DNA from: Anisakis pegreffii
Taxonomy: Eukaryota; Nematoda; Chromadorea; Rhabditida; Anisakidae
Direction: 5' to 3'
Length of the DNA stretch: 64,000 bases
Assembly: GCA_035041965.1 (NCBI GenBank)
Contig: JAPYMA010003053.1
Location: 434,001-498,000 of the forward strand
Part shown: one piece after another, positions 30,301 to 41,229 of the stretch
How the letters are laid out: the number at the start of each line of letters is the position of its first letter
How positions within the stretch are numbered: the stretch's first letter is position 1
Position numbers and translations under genes: made by a program
Notes under the pieces: generated by a model
Database searches by the model: none
What the model was told of the DNA's origin: nothing
The model's input: only the letters and a program-made list of their open reading frames with translations

Positions 30301-33300
30301 CTTTGACGTTTCTCTTTCATTACCAGGATTTTGTTTACCTGGGCCGATACTGATATGCTTCAGTCCAGCTAGATTTTCGACGTATGACTCTGGTGAATGT
30401 TGTTCTCTCGCACAATCAGTTACAGCTTCAGCGCTCAAATATTTCGCTAGTTTTTCAATTGTTTGATTCTCGAAAATGAAACGAGTCGGGCATTTCATCC
30501 GTAATGTTTCTTGAATTCTGAAGCAAATTTCGGTAGCCATCAAGGAATGACCACCTAATGCAAAAAAATTGTCCTGAACGCTAATATTGTCTTTTTTGAG
30601 AGCTTTTCTCCATATTCGCCTTAGTATATCCTGGATATCATCGTTCTTTCCTAATATCCTGAGATCAACTCCGTCTTCTTGACCACAATAACTTTCTAAT
30701 GCTTTGCGATCAATTTTGGAATTTTGAGTCAACGGAAATTGTTGAAGACGAATGAGTTTAGATGGAATCATATAATGTGGTAGCACTTCACTCAATTGTT
30801 CAAGCTGCTCGTGCTCACTCAATCGACATTCACCCGTATAGAAAGAAAGCAATCGGTCGTTTTTCGCTATCGTCACACATGACCTTACACCATCAAGGCA
30901 GCTGACAGCTGCCTCAATTTCACCAAGTTCCACTCGGTAACCTTTCAACTTGATTTGCGTATCTCTTCTGCCGCAATATATCATCTCGGATGATGGTAAT
31001 CGCATAGCAATGTCACCACTTCTATAAGCTCTTGAGTTTGTACCTTTGGCATTTTCATCTCTCGTTTGAAGTTTATTACTTGTAAAGTTCACTCCCTCAA
31101 TTCGATCAGCATTCATATAACCTCGAGCTATATTCTCTCCAACCATGTAGAATTCTCCCCTAACACCAGAAGGCAAAAGCTGTTCTTGATCACCAACCAC
31201 ATAACCAAACATATTACTGATTGTTGGACCAATATTACTCGATTGTGGAGTGTTCATTTTCATTTTGATTGTTGTCTGGAATACGGTGGCTTCGGTTGGT
31301 CCATAAACTTGTATCATTGGTATACCCTTCTCAATCACTTTATTTGCATCAAGGTCGAGTAACTGCTCACCTCCAACACTCCATAATGCTAATTTCGACT
31401 TCAGTTCAGTTATTTCTGCGTCAGAGAATTGCTTAAGTACCATAGGAGTCATGTGAAGAACATCGAGAGGTAAACTGCGATAAATATCTTCATATGGGTT
31501 CATATCCTCGTCTCGTAAACGTAAAGTCGCACCGTTCAGCGTTGAACCAAATGTATTAGCTAAACTCGCATCAAACGATAATTTTGTTAACTGATAGAAT
31601 CTCTGCGACTCCTTTATACAGTAGAATCTTGTTGTATGTTCAAGAACATTCACCAGGCTTCTATGTTCCACGCAAACACCTTTCGGCTGACCTGTACTAC
31701 CAGAAGTGTAAATGATATATGCCAAATCCGATATATTTGTTCTGTTGAACTTTCCACGCATCTTATGATTGTTCCCAATTCGACGCCACTTTCGCAACTC
31801 TTCCGCAACGTTTACAACCAACTTCTCCCGTACACTAGGATATGTTTCATCACAGATCAAGATGAGTTTTGATCTGCTATCATGTCTGATAAAATCAACG
31901 CGTTTCGACGGATTAGTTGAATCAATTGGACAATAGCAGCAACCGCACAACTGGACAGCGAATATGGAGAGTACGGAAAGAAAATTTTCTGAAGATAGAA
32001 TCGATAAGCAGTCATCTGAAGTGAGCGGAGCACCAAACTGACAAATCGCTTCTTGTTGCATCCGATCAGCGAGATAAAAAACAAATTTATGCGCTTCTTC
32101 AAATGTTATGGACCTGTTATGATCACCTTCAAACCACATTAACATCTTATTCGTAGGTGACCGATGGGACTGTGCTTCCAAGATGCGACTCAGTGTTATT
32201 CGAGGTGTATCACAGCGATGATTTTTGCGGATTTCTTTGATTACTTCAGATTCTATTGCGTAATTAATTTCGTCGAAACTTGTTGCACGTAGTAAACTTT
32301 TGGCAACTGCAATGAACATTTTGATGTAGGTTTCAACCGTTGTTCGACTGAACAGAGCACTACAATAATCTAATTTGAGTTTTAGTTTCAAGTCGCCTAA
32401 TTCAAAAAACCATGTTTGATCATATTTTGCTTCTTCGCTGTCAATGTCCTCCACATCTATCGTCAACTCTTTCAGTTTGGTGAATTTGTAGTTAGTTTCA
32501 GTGTGAAGAACGATTGAGTGCTGAAAAAGAGGAGCTCTTGATGGATCTCGGATGGGATTTAAACGTTCAACGATCAGCTCGAATGGAACATGTTGATGCT
32601 GAAGGGCAGTTGAGAACATCTGTTTGAGTGATTCAATGAATTCAACCAAATTTACAAATTCCGTATCAATAATCAGAGGTACTGAATTAACAAAAAACCC
32701 AACAGTATCCATAAACTTCGCGCTACGATTAGCAGTTGGCGTACCGATCACAAATCTGCGTTGACCACTCAATGTACGCATCACAAGCGCGTAAGCAGCC
32801 AGAAGATATGTGAACTGAGTGCAATTGTAACGACTACAAAATCCACCAATTTCATCTCGTTTGATATTGATATCAACCCTCAGAATCCGTCCTCGTGTCT
32901 CAAAGACTTTTGGACGAATGGAATCCGCCGGAATCTCTAAGGCTTCCTCATTCCGCAACTGTTCAACCCATTGCTGCATTTCACCGTCCATTCGATTGTT
33001 GAAGCTCTTACGTTGTTGATAACTATATAATGCGTATGATTGTTGGATAGTACTCCTTATCGACGAGAATGACGTGTTGATATCATCAAGTACAATCCAC
33101 TCATAGATTTCGATAAGGTGTTTGAGGATTATTGTATAAGTTTGAGCATCCGTTAGAATATGATGTAGATAGAGGTGAAGGTCAATTCCGTTACGATACC
33201 GCTGCATGAAAATCTTGAGTGGTGGTGAATTTTGTAGGTCATAGCATCCCCCATCCACATTGCAAGGATCTCCTTCGATTAAGCTAACGTATGATTCAGT

Positions 33301-36300
33301 TAGTGATGTTACCAACTGTGAAACCGAACCGCGCCTCACAACGAATATTGTACGCAGTATCTGATGTTGTCTCATAACGAAATTGATAGTCGCGTTAAGT
33401 GCTTTCAGATGCACTTTGCCTCGTAGTCGTATCTTAGAACGTAACACATAGCTCAACGGTGTTGACTGCTCGTAGTTTTGAACAAACCAAAGTGTTTGCT
33501 GCGCATAACTCAACGGTATTCCATTAGCATCAAGCCAGAATCTGTCCGAAATTCCTTCCGACCGGATCAGTTGTTGTGATGATTCACTGTCAACCCCTTT
33601 GGGTTCATGACAGCGTTTGATTTGAGAATCAAGAATCTCTCGGAACGTTTTGCAATGGAAAACGGATTTAAGTGGAATCTCAATTGAAAGTTCATCCTCG
33701 ATTCGTCCTATTGCAAGAAGTGCTTTCAATGAATCTCCGCCTAAAGCAAAGAACGAGTCTTTGAGCGTAACTGAGTCAACTTCTAATACATCACCAAATA
33801 TTTGGCATACTTTCTTTTCAGAATCAGTCATTTGCAGAAGTGTTTGATCGTCAGTTTTTCTGGAATTTTCTATCATCGGAACGTCTGCGTCCAATCGTTG
33901 ACGATCAATTTTTCCATTCGAAGTCAGTGGAAATGAATCAATGAAATGAAAATACGATGGAATCATAAAATTGGGTATTTTATCAACCAGAATGTCCCTG
34001 AGTAAGTTTTGGATTTGTTCGCTCGTCGAATTTTTGTACTGATCATTAACAATACAGTGAGCGATCAAAATGCATGATTTCTTTTGCATTCGACTTGTTA
34101 TGATGCATGACTCGACAGTGGAAATGGAGCTTAGCGCCGCTTCTAATTCATTCATGTCCACAATTTGGCCTCTTATTTTCACCTGGCGATCAGCTCTACC
34201 GAAGAACTTGAACTGCCCGTTAACATCAGATTCCAATAGATCACCTGACACGAAATATCTTTGATCGTATCTCAACAGGTCATCCTGTTTGAGAATCGTT
34301 CCATTTCGCCGATATCTCTCTGCATTAAGGCGTCTGTTATCTAGATATCCTCGACTGACGCCAACGCCATCAATGCAGCAGATTCCACGTCGAGTTGGCG
34401 GAATAAGCTTCATGTTGGAGTTACGAACAGTAAAGTGAATATTTCTCATTGGATGACCGACTGAATTGTTCGTATCAAATAAACGCATCTTGCGCATTGT
34501 TGATAAAACAGCCGTTTCAGTTGTACCGTACTGGTGGTAAAGGCAAATTCCCCTATCGATTGCATTCGCCAGAACGTTCGTATCAATTGAGTCGCCACCA
34601 AAGTTGATTGCCTCTAGTTTCTCGAATTGATTCATTTTGGTATCATCCAGCTGTGACAAATATGCCGGCATCACATACGCGTGCGTTACCGAATGCATTT
34701 CCTTCGGGTCAGGAACACGCCTCCTGGCCAACTGCAGTGTGGCACCATTTGTGAATGCCTCGACCAGATCGGCAAAGAAAATGTCAAACGAATGATTCGC
34801 TAACTGATAGACAACGCTTTCGGAGTTGAGTGCTAAGCACCGAGTGTAATTTGCAGCCAGATTATTCAAACCAATCATTTCACTTAAAACGCCCTTTCCT
34901 AAGCCGGTCGAACCAGATGTATAGGTGATGTAACCAATGTCATACACACTCTGTTTCGTTCGAATCGCTTTCGTTGAGCACGTTGTACTATCCTTCAGCA
35001 CTGTTGATATACTTATATAAAGACAGCCGCTAGGTAGTTGAGTTGACTCAATGAAATCGTCTGCAGTAATTATTGTTGAATATGGCAAGCTTTTGACTGT
35101 ATCGTGGTACCTTTGTTCAGGCCAATCGATGCTCAACGGAACGACCGTAAAACCACATTTCCACAGTGACATTACGAACAAAATCATCTCTACACTGCGA
35201 TTCATCAACAGAATAATGGGTGTATCTGATCGAGATATTGTGCCCCAATGCTCGACAAATTTAGTATTTATCACATGAGCTAGACAATTGCTTCGACGAT
35301 TCAAGAATATGCTTGAGTACAGCAGACGATTGACTACCACACAATTAGTGGAAGCACTCATGGATAATTGAGACTGAAATATATCTCCTGCAGCTAAATT
35401 CATAGGAAAATCGTTTCGATTTTTTAAACGATCTGTGTAATTCTGCAACTTCTGTTTATTTGTTTGCAATTCAATTGAACCGATTGAATCATGCAGTGAA
35501 CCAGCAGCTATTCTTACAGTATGAACAAACTCACGAATAGTCTTCTCAACGCTGCTTTTATAAAACAGGTCCGTATTATATTCAACTTCGATTGTCAAGC
35601 AATCACCAATGGACCGAAAATACCAAATCTGATCGTACTTCACATATTTCGATTGCTCTTCGATGAGTTCTGCTTGAAGCGAAAGATCACCTGATTGAGA
35701 TGATTCATTTTGAAGGTCAGATGCGTTAATAATATTATCCATCACAATGAGTATTTGAAACAATGGTGATGAAGATATATCCCTCGTTAAGTTTAACAGA
35801 TTCAAAATGCGCTCAAATGGTAACTGATTCTGAACACACTCATTAATGAGATTTGCTGAATCGATGATCATTTTGCCGACGGATTTTGAAGAATCAACTT
35901 GAAGTCGAATTGGTAAAATATTGACCAGACACCCGGCTAACTTTTCAGTATATGCATTATTGCGTTGACTAATTGCAGTTCCAGTGCAATAATCGCTTCG
36001 ATCGCATACAACACATAGGAATAAATGGTAAATAGACAACAGCGTTGCAAACTGGGTTACTTCCAACTGACTTGCGATGTCTTTGACTTTTGCTAGCTCA
36101 GAACCACTCAGCTGATATGTGGCAACAGCTCCGTTGTATGTTTGCATTGACTGTCTTGGTTTGTCTGTTAATAGTTTCTCAGTTTCAAAGTTCTTGAACT
36201 GCTCAGTCCAGAATTTTTGGCGATTCTTCACGTAGGTTTGATCACTTAATTGAAGCTCTTCGAGCAGAGCGAAATGAGCATAATGAAATGAAAGTTTCTC

Positions 36301-37956
36301 AATCTTCTGACCCTCATATGCATTTTTCAGTTCTCGCATAAGAATTGCAATTGAAGTACCGTCGGTGGCGATATGATGCTGAATTATTTGCAGAATAAAA
36401 CTTGCTTCGGTTTTCTGCAGTAGGATTCGAAGAACAGATGCATCAAACACAGTCAGCTGTTCGCTGCTCCTCATTCGATATTGTGAGTCGTCCATAACTC
36501 GTACAGCAAAATACGATTCACTAAGTGAAAGCACAACTTGGCTGGAAGAAGTACAAGTAGTTCGCAAGATAGTCTGATGAGACACCAATTGATTTAGGGC
36601 AGTCGCGAGACGTTTGATGTTTAGATTTGTGAGTTTAAGAGTCACTTTCTCAATGAATTGTGCATCATTTTCCGGTTCAAGCTTCGCCATGAATATGAGT
36701 CGGCTTTGAGATGCGCTCAACGGAATCAGTCCACCCTTTAGAATGAGCCGTCTTAATTTGCGATCGATCTTATCGAAATCGAGTGCAATGAAATTGTTGT
36801 TCTCCTCGTATTTACATCCATTATCATTTCCAGTCGCAATCGCATCAAATTTCTTTGTGTTAGAATCACTGCCACTGTGATCATTGCCATCTGCGACTGA
36901 CTTCAAATGCTTCAGTGATTCGAAGTATTCAGTTAACATTGAAACTGTTCTATATCGAAATGTACATCCGTATGGTACGTTGAAGTCGTTGGCGAATTCC
37001 GTCTTAAGATTGACTTCGAATGTGGCCATTTTCAGTGAGTCAAGGCCAAGCCAAATAAATGTTTTTTCATCTTGTTGGTACTCTAAATCGATGAATCTAC
37101 TCAAAATCTGTTTGATTCGTTCCCTGATTTCATTCAAATGCTTTTGAGCACACTCACAATTCGAAAAATACTCCTCATTGGCGCCCTCAAAAGTTCTTTG
37201 ATTTCCATTGATCGCAGCCAATTCCTTAGTGTCACTTCTTTTTATTTTATTAATCGACAAACCATTGGAATTGCATTCAGTTCCAGAGAATTCCTCGTTT
37301 CCAATAGTGATGCCAACTATCTCGACTACTTTCCATCCATTCCCATCAAAAATGCGAACATCAAATCGCATCCTATCATCCGCATATTGCTCACACAGAA
37401 TGTACAAATCACCGGAAATTAGTTTCGTTATTAGGATATTATCAACCGAAACAACTGTTGGGCAGTGTCCAATACACACGAGAAGTGTGTAATCAATGAG
37501 CCGTAATAAAAGCTCATCATTTACCTCATTGTTGATAGTGTTTGACTGTAAAACTTCAATGAAACATTCTGACCTTGTTTTATCAGTCCAACCTCGGCAC
37601 TGATATTGCTGTTCGTTGACCGAATCACCTCGTGGTAGTTGTTTGATTGGAGTCATCTTGTCGATGAGATCATTGACATGAATGCATGGTTCAGCAGTCA
37701 TATGCAGTACCTCTTTACAAATCGCATAAACGTTTCTTTTATCCACACAACCAGTAACATTCTCGGATTTTTCCCCAAGTTTCAGACCGATCTGGTCTTG
37801 CTGCACGGTCACTGCATCGTTGGGATTTAAACGAATGAACTGAATATTGAGAACGAGCGTTGATTGGCCATAAAGATCGCGACATTTGCTGATGATCGGA
37901 AGAATCTCCTGAATTGATTTCATACTCTTCATTGATCCACATTCGTTCATTGGGAA
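24335..37956 (-). CDS. nrps-1: Hybrid PKS/NRPS megasynthase, nemamide-type
   Basis: Large peptide-assembly enzyme. Exon A is 37956-25020, uninterrupted; after a 275-bp intron, exon B is 24744-24335 (TAA). Order, with rough residues: partial PKS dehydratase 1-240 (catalytic-type Asp in LIDYTLL; His motif missing); ACP, Ser305 in GLDSLKM; C1, HHIATDG near 525; A1, SGSTG near 1011; PCP1, GGDSL near 1407; C2, HHILTDA near 1596; A2, SGSTG near 2082; PCP2, GGHSL near 2467; C3, SHLITDG near 2705; A3, SGTTG near 3164; PCP3, GGNSL near 3545; C4, SHIISDA near 3740; PCP4, GGNSF near 4146; thioesterase, GASMG near 4294, His in GTHETMM in exon B. All carrier Ser, all second-position C-domain His and all three A10 Lys (NGK, NSK, NNK) are present, so the line looks functional. 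ATG at 37950 follows a tttccag acceptor by 6 nt. C. elegans PKS-1/NRPS-1 make nemamides; homology here is inferred from architecture. Confidence 0.9.
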
Positions 37957-37965
37957 CTGGAAATA
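37957..37965 (-). promoter_or_regulatory. Splice acceptor just before NRPS ATG (possible SL trans-splice site)
   Basis: On the minus strand the sequence aatatttccag is followed by ttccca and the ATG. An acceptor 6 nt upstream of a start codon is typical of nematode spliced-leader trans-splicing. It could equally be the 3' splice site of an internal exon, since TTC CCA is in frame with the ATG and the next in-frame stop is about 45 nt upstream. A TATA-like 'ctatattaag' lies near 38065 on the same strand. Confidence 0.5.
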
Positions 37966-38739
37966 TTGTTCAGATTGCCAAATGTTTCAGCTCTAAACAT
38001 TCAGAACTCTCGCGTAACATCCACTAACTTAGTTGCCAGATCAGATGCGCCGAGTCACTCTTAATATAGGGGCGTCGGTGTATTGATGGTTCCAATTAAG
38101 GATGGCCTTGGATGCTCTTATGTGAAACAGCGATTTGTCGAGCAGATGATGATAACGCTACTTGAAAATTGCAGCCAATCAGCCAAAATTACGAGTGCCA
38201 TTCGACGGCAAAGCGCATTTATTGCGTCTTAGCTGTCTAATGGAATCGCAAATCTAAATCCAGTCCTCCCCACGAATAATTTCACTTTCCTTTGCTCGTA
38301 TCAATCCAAAATTTTTCTGATATTTCAACGTATGCCATCCGCAGTTTATGACTCACTGCAGTTGCCCTTATTACAAAATTCGTAATCCTGGTTTTCCGGC
38401 AACTTTATGAAAATAAAGGTTACAATATCGGTTCAGGAAAACATCCGTTCCCCTAAAATTCATCCAGCTCTTTAATCCGACAGTCGCAGAGTTGTGTTGA
38501 TCTACAGGAACATCACAATAAGTTTTTACAGCGATGAAAAGCTATGTTTTCATCATACCGGGAAATGTTCTGTTCATACTATTATTTTGACTGTTTTGCA
38601 ACACAACAGTTAAAGGTATCAGCGAAATTAGTCTGTGCGATTAAAATGTTTACATTTCATCAATAAACATTGCTCGCTTTCATTTGATAAACCTGGTGAT
38701 TTCTCCAATGCACAGTTAAATTCAGGGTTTGCAAAATGC

Positions 38740-38822
38740 CGACGTTTTTTTCAATCCCGGATCAGGATTTAATCCCGAGTTAATCCTAGGTTTAATCCCG
38801 GGATTAAATCAGGATTAAATTG
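38740..38822. repeat. Palindromic 'ttaatcccggg' tandem repeat
   Basis: Several imperfect copies of 'ttaatccc(g/t)' in both orientations, including the palindrome ttaatcccgggattaa near 38791. The block is bracketed by AT-rich sequence upstream of the NRPS gene. No coding potential. Confidence 0.6.
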
Positions 38823-38979
38823 TATTTTTGAAATATCGATGCGTGACATGTTTAATCACCTTTTTTGAACCAATATGTTCATAATTACTCAGAAAGGAGT
38901 TAATTCAACAAATTATTCGACAAATGCAACAAGACAAATTATTCAAATTGAAATTGATATTTCATATAATGATGTTAAT

Positions 38980-39050
38980 GATATTGGTAATAACAGAGAG
39001 GCATAAACTCGTAATGAGTTTGATTTGCTGATTAAATAAATAAATAAATA
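38980..39050 (+). repeat. Retroposon-like 3' tail, copy 1
   Basis: About 60 bp nearly identical to 49496-49556 (ggtaataacagagaggcata then aactcgtaatgag), followed by an (aaat)n run. A conserved block ending in a short microsatellite is typical of SINE/LINE 3' ends. The 5' parts of the two copies diverge. Confidence 0.65.
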
Positions 39051-39348
39051 AGATATTAATGATCATGCCGCAAAGTATACTACATTTTCTGAGCTAATTG
39101 TCAGGCATCTTGTCATCCCGGGTCTAAGCTAATAAGACTTCACTTGCATGTGAACATGAAGTCATGATACTCAAACACTTATTTGCAGTGCTTCAAGTCC
39201 ATTTTATCTCAGTGTTAGCACCAGCTGAATTCTGGTATTTCGGAAATTCCGATTTTTTGCAAAAGATATGTATCGCGTAAATTAAATCATTTGAATTCTG
39301 AAAAAAAAACTGGTATCCCGTGCAAACCAACATTCAGAAAATTTCTGT

Positions 39349-39620
39349 AATTGAACCAAACGTGAAAGCACATACATTGCTCTGTAACGAAGTGAATGCA
39401 TATGTATGCTCTCAGTTCATTTGCATTGATATGCATCTGAGATGCATACTAGTGCAAAGTGGACTGAATGCATACAGCGATGTGCTGTATGCTTACCTCA
39501 AACTTGGCTAATTGAACCAAATGTGAAAGCACATATATTGCTCTGTAATGACTTGAATGCATCTGTATGCGTTCAGTTCATTTGCATTGATATGCATATG
39601 AGATGTATAATAGTGCAAAA
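39349..39620 (+). repeat. Direct duplication, about 110-bp units 161 bp apart
   Basis: Units at about 39349-39458 and 39510-39618 share 'aattgaaccaaa', 'gtgaaagcacata', 'ttgctctgtaa' and 'cagttcatttgcattgatat', at roughly 90 percent identity by eye. Both carry 'gatgcata'-like cores. No gene is apparent. Confidence 0.75.
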
Positions 39621-39949
39621 TGCTTCAAGACAGACGAATTTTCACACTAACATTTCCAACCATTTTGCATAGCTGTATACTAGGATGGGTCAGATAGAGG
39701 ATTTCTAGTTCGGACATCTGAAAACATCTGAAAAAGTGAAAATTGAAAAATTGAAAGTGCATCTGAAAAGTGAAAACATTTGAATTGTAAAGAAAGCGGC
39801 GAAGGTTGGTGCCAAATAAGCGAGGCAAGGCAGAGGTAATCAAAATCCTGAAATTCACTCAATGAATCGCGTTCTTCCGTCACTCAGTCACCTTCGCTGG
39901 TTTGTGAAACGTGATCACTACTTCAGCACTAATGCCGGCACCAACTCTA

Positions 39950-40330
39950 AACTAAAACTATTCTCGAGGTGGCTTAAAAGCATCGCTATTTCTTCACAGC
40001 ATCGGATTCCCCACATTTTCTGGACTCAGAAAAGTATGCTAATTGTCGAGCGATTTTGTTTATGCGAAGAGATACAGCTGATTTTCTGAATGTATCTCAA
40101 GTAGCTGGGCGTCGCTCGTTTCAATACACTGTGTCACTAATGATCAATCTATACATTATTAGAGCAGTATTATGCTCACCATCTTCGAACTAACCGTGTC
40201 CTCAGGTTTGCTCAATAACATGGCAATTTCTTCATATCGTTGGATTCCTCAAATCCTCTGGTGTCTGAAAAGTATGTATGTTTTTGAGCGTTTCAGCTTA
40301 CATTCCGAGAAAAAGCTGATGGCTGTTAGG
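39950..40330 (+). repeat. Diverged direct duplication, offset about 239 bp
   Basis: The blocks at about 39965-40080 and 40203-40320 align (atttcttcacagcatcggat with atttcttcatatcgttggat; ctcagaaaagtatg with ctgaaaagtatg). Both are open on the plus strand and give similar peptides around AISS-x-x-R-I/W-I-P. This may be a relic of a duplicated exon or of a transposon. Confidence 0.55.
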
Positions 40331-41229
40331 CCTCAAATCGCAAATCTCAGGTGTGAAATCGGATTTCATGAGAACATGCAAGTAAGGAATACAATGCGAT
40401 GCCGGAGAATAATTAACAAGGGAAATACGAAGCAACCTGCGGAGGGATCGCGCTTCAAACGATATGTTCGTGGAATACGCAAAAATTTTCAAAAAAGATT
40501 GAGGTGGCAGAAATATTTCCAGATATATTTCCAAATATTTCCAACAGAAACAAAATTTCTGCAAAACCTGATCAATTGATATGAACGGACTATTTTGATT
40601 ACGGCCTATTTTTCGCAGGTGTAATCTGCAACACCCCAATTCAGCTGTCCATTCATGTGATATGGTGTTTGAATAGCTGGATATCGAAATCTGATAATAG
40701 TACAATATAAATTCATTTTTTTATTTTTTGCGTCATTATCACCATTTTTACGGCACCAAAATTCATTTATTGTTACTTTTTAATGCGCGTCACAAGTTTT
40801 CGCAATCTTTGACTCTCCTGGAATTGAGTTCTCCAAGCAATTTCGTTTCTTCTTCAAGCAAGTTTGAAATTTGTTCAACTCGGTTTATAATTCCCGCGCA
40901 CAGATGTTTTAAAGGTTCTTAAAAATTCATCCTGTTCACTTGCTTTGAAGAAAATAAAGAATTAGATAAAATATATCGCAGAATTTGGATAATAAAATGA
41001 AGGTGTCTAGCAAAAATTTAATGAAGAGAGCACACGGTATGAATTGTGCAAAATCATTAGATGTTGAATTTATTATGACTGATCTGATGATGAGAACAAA
41101 GAATAAGCTCATATTAACAGAACATGGGATTCTAACAAGACATTCTATACATTTCCCATAAAACACGAAGGTTCATCAGATGTAAGATAGCACTGAAACG
41201 GGTTAGTATGATATAACTCCCAGAGGTAT

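Noticed and set aside
26191..37942. Numerous open frames of 60-140 codons antisense or out of frame within the NRPS exon
   Set aside because: They are shadows of the 4,300-codon frame and show no family signature.
24335..37956. Bacterial contamination as the source of the NRPS
   Set aside because: The gene ends with a canonical GT-AG intron before the thioesterase tail, has the same AT-rich flavour as its flanks, and lies between nematode genes.
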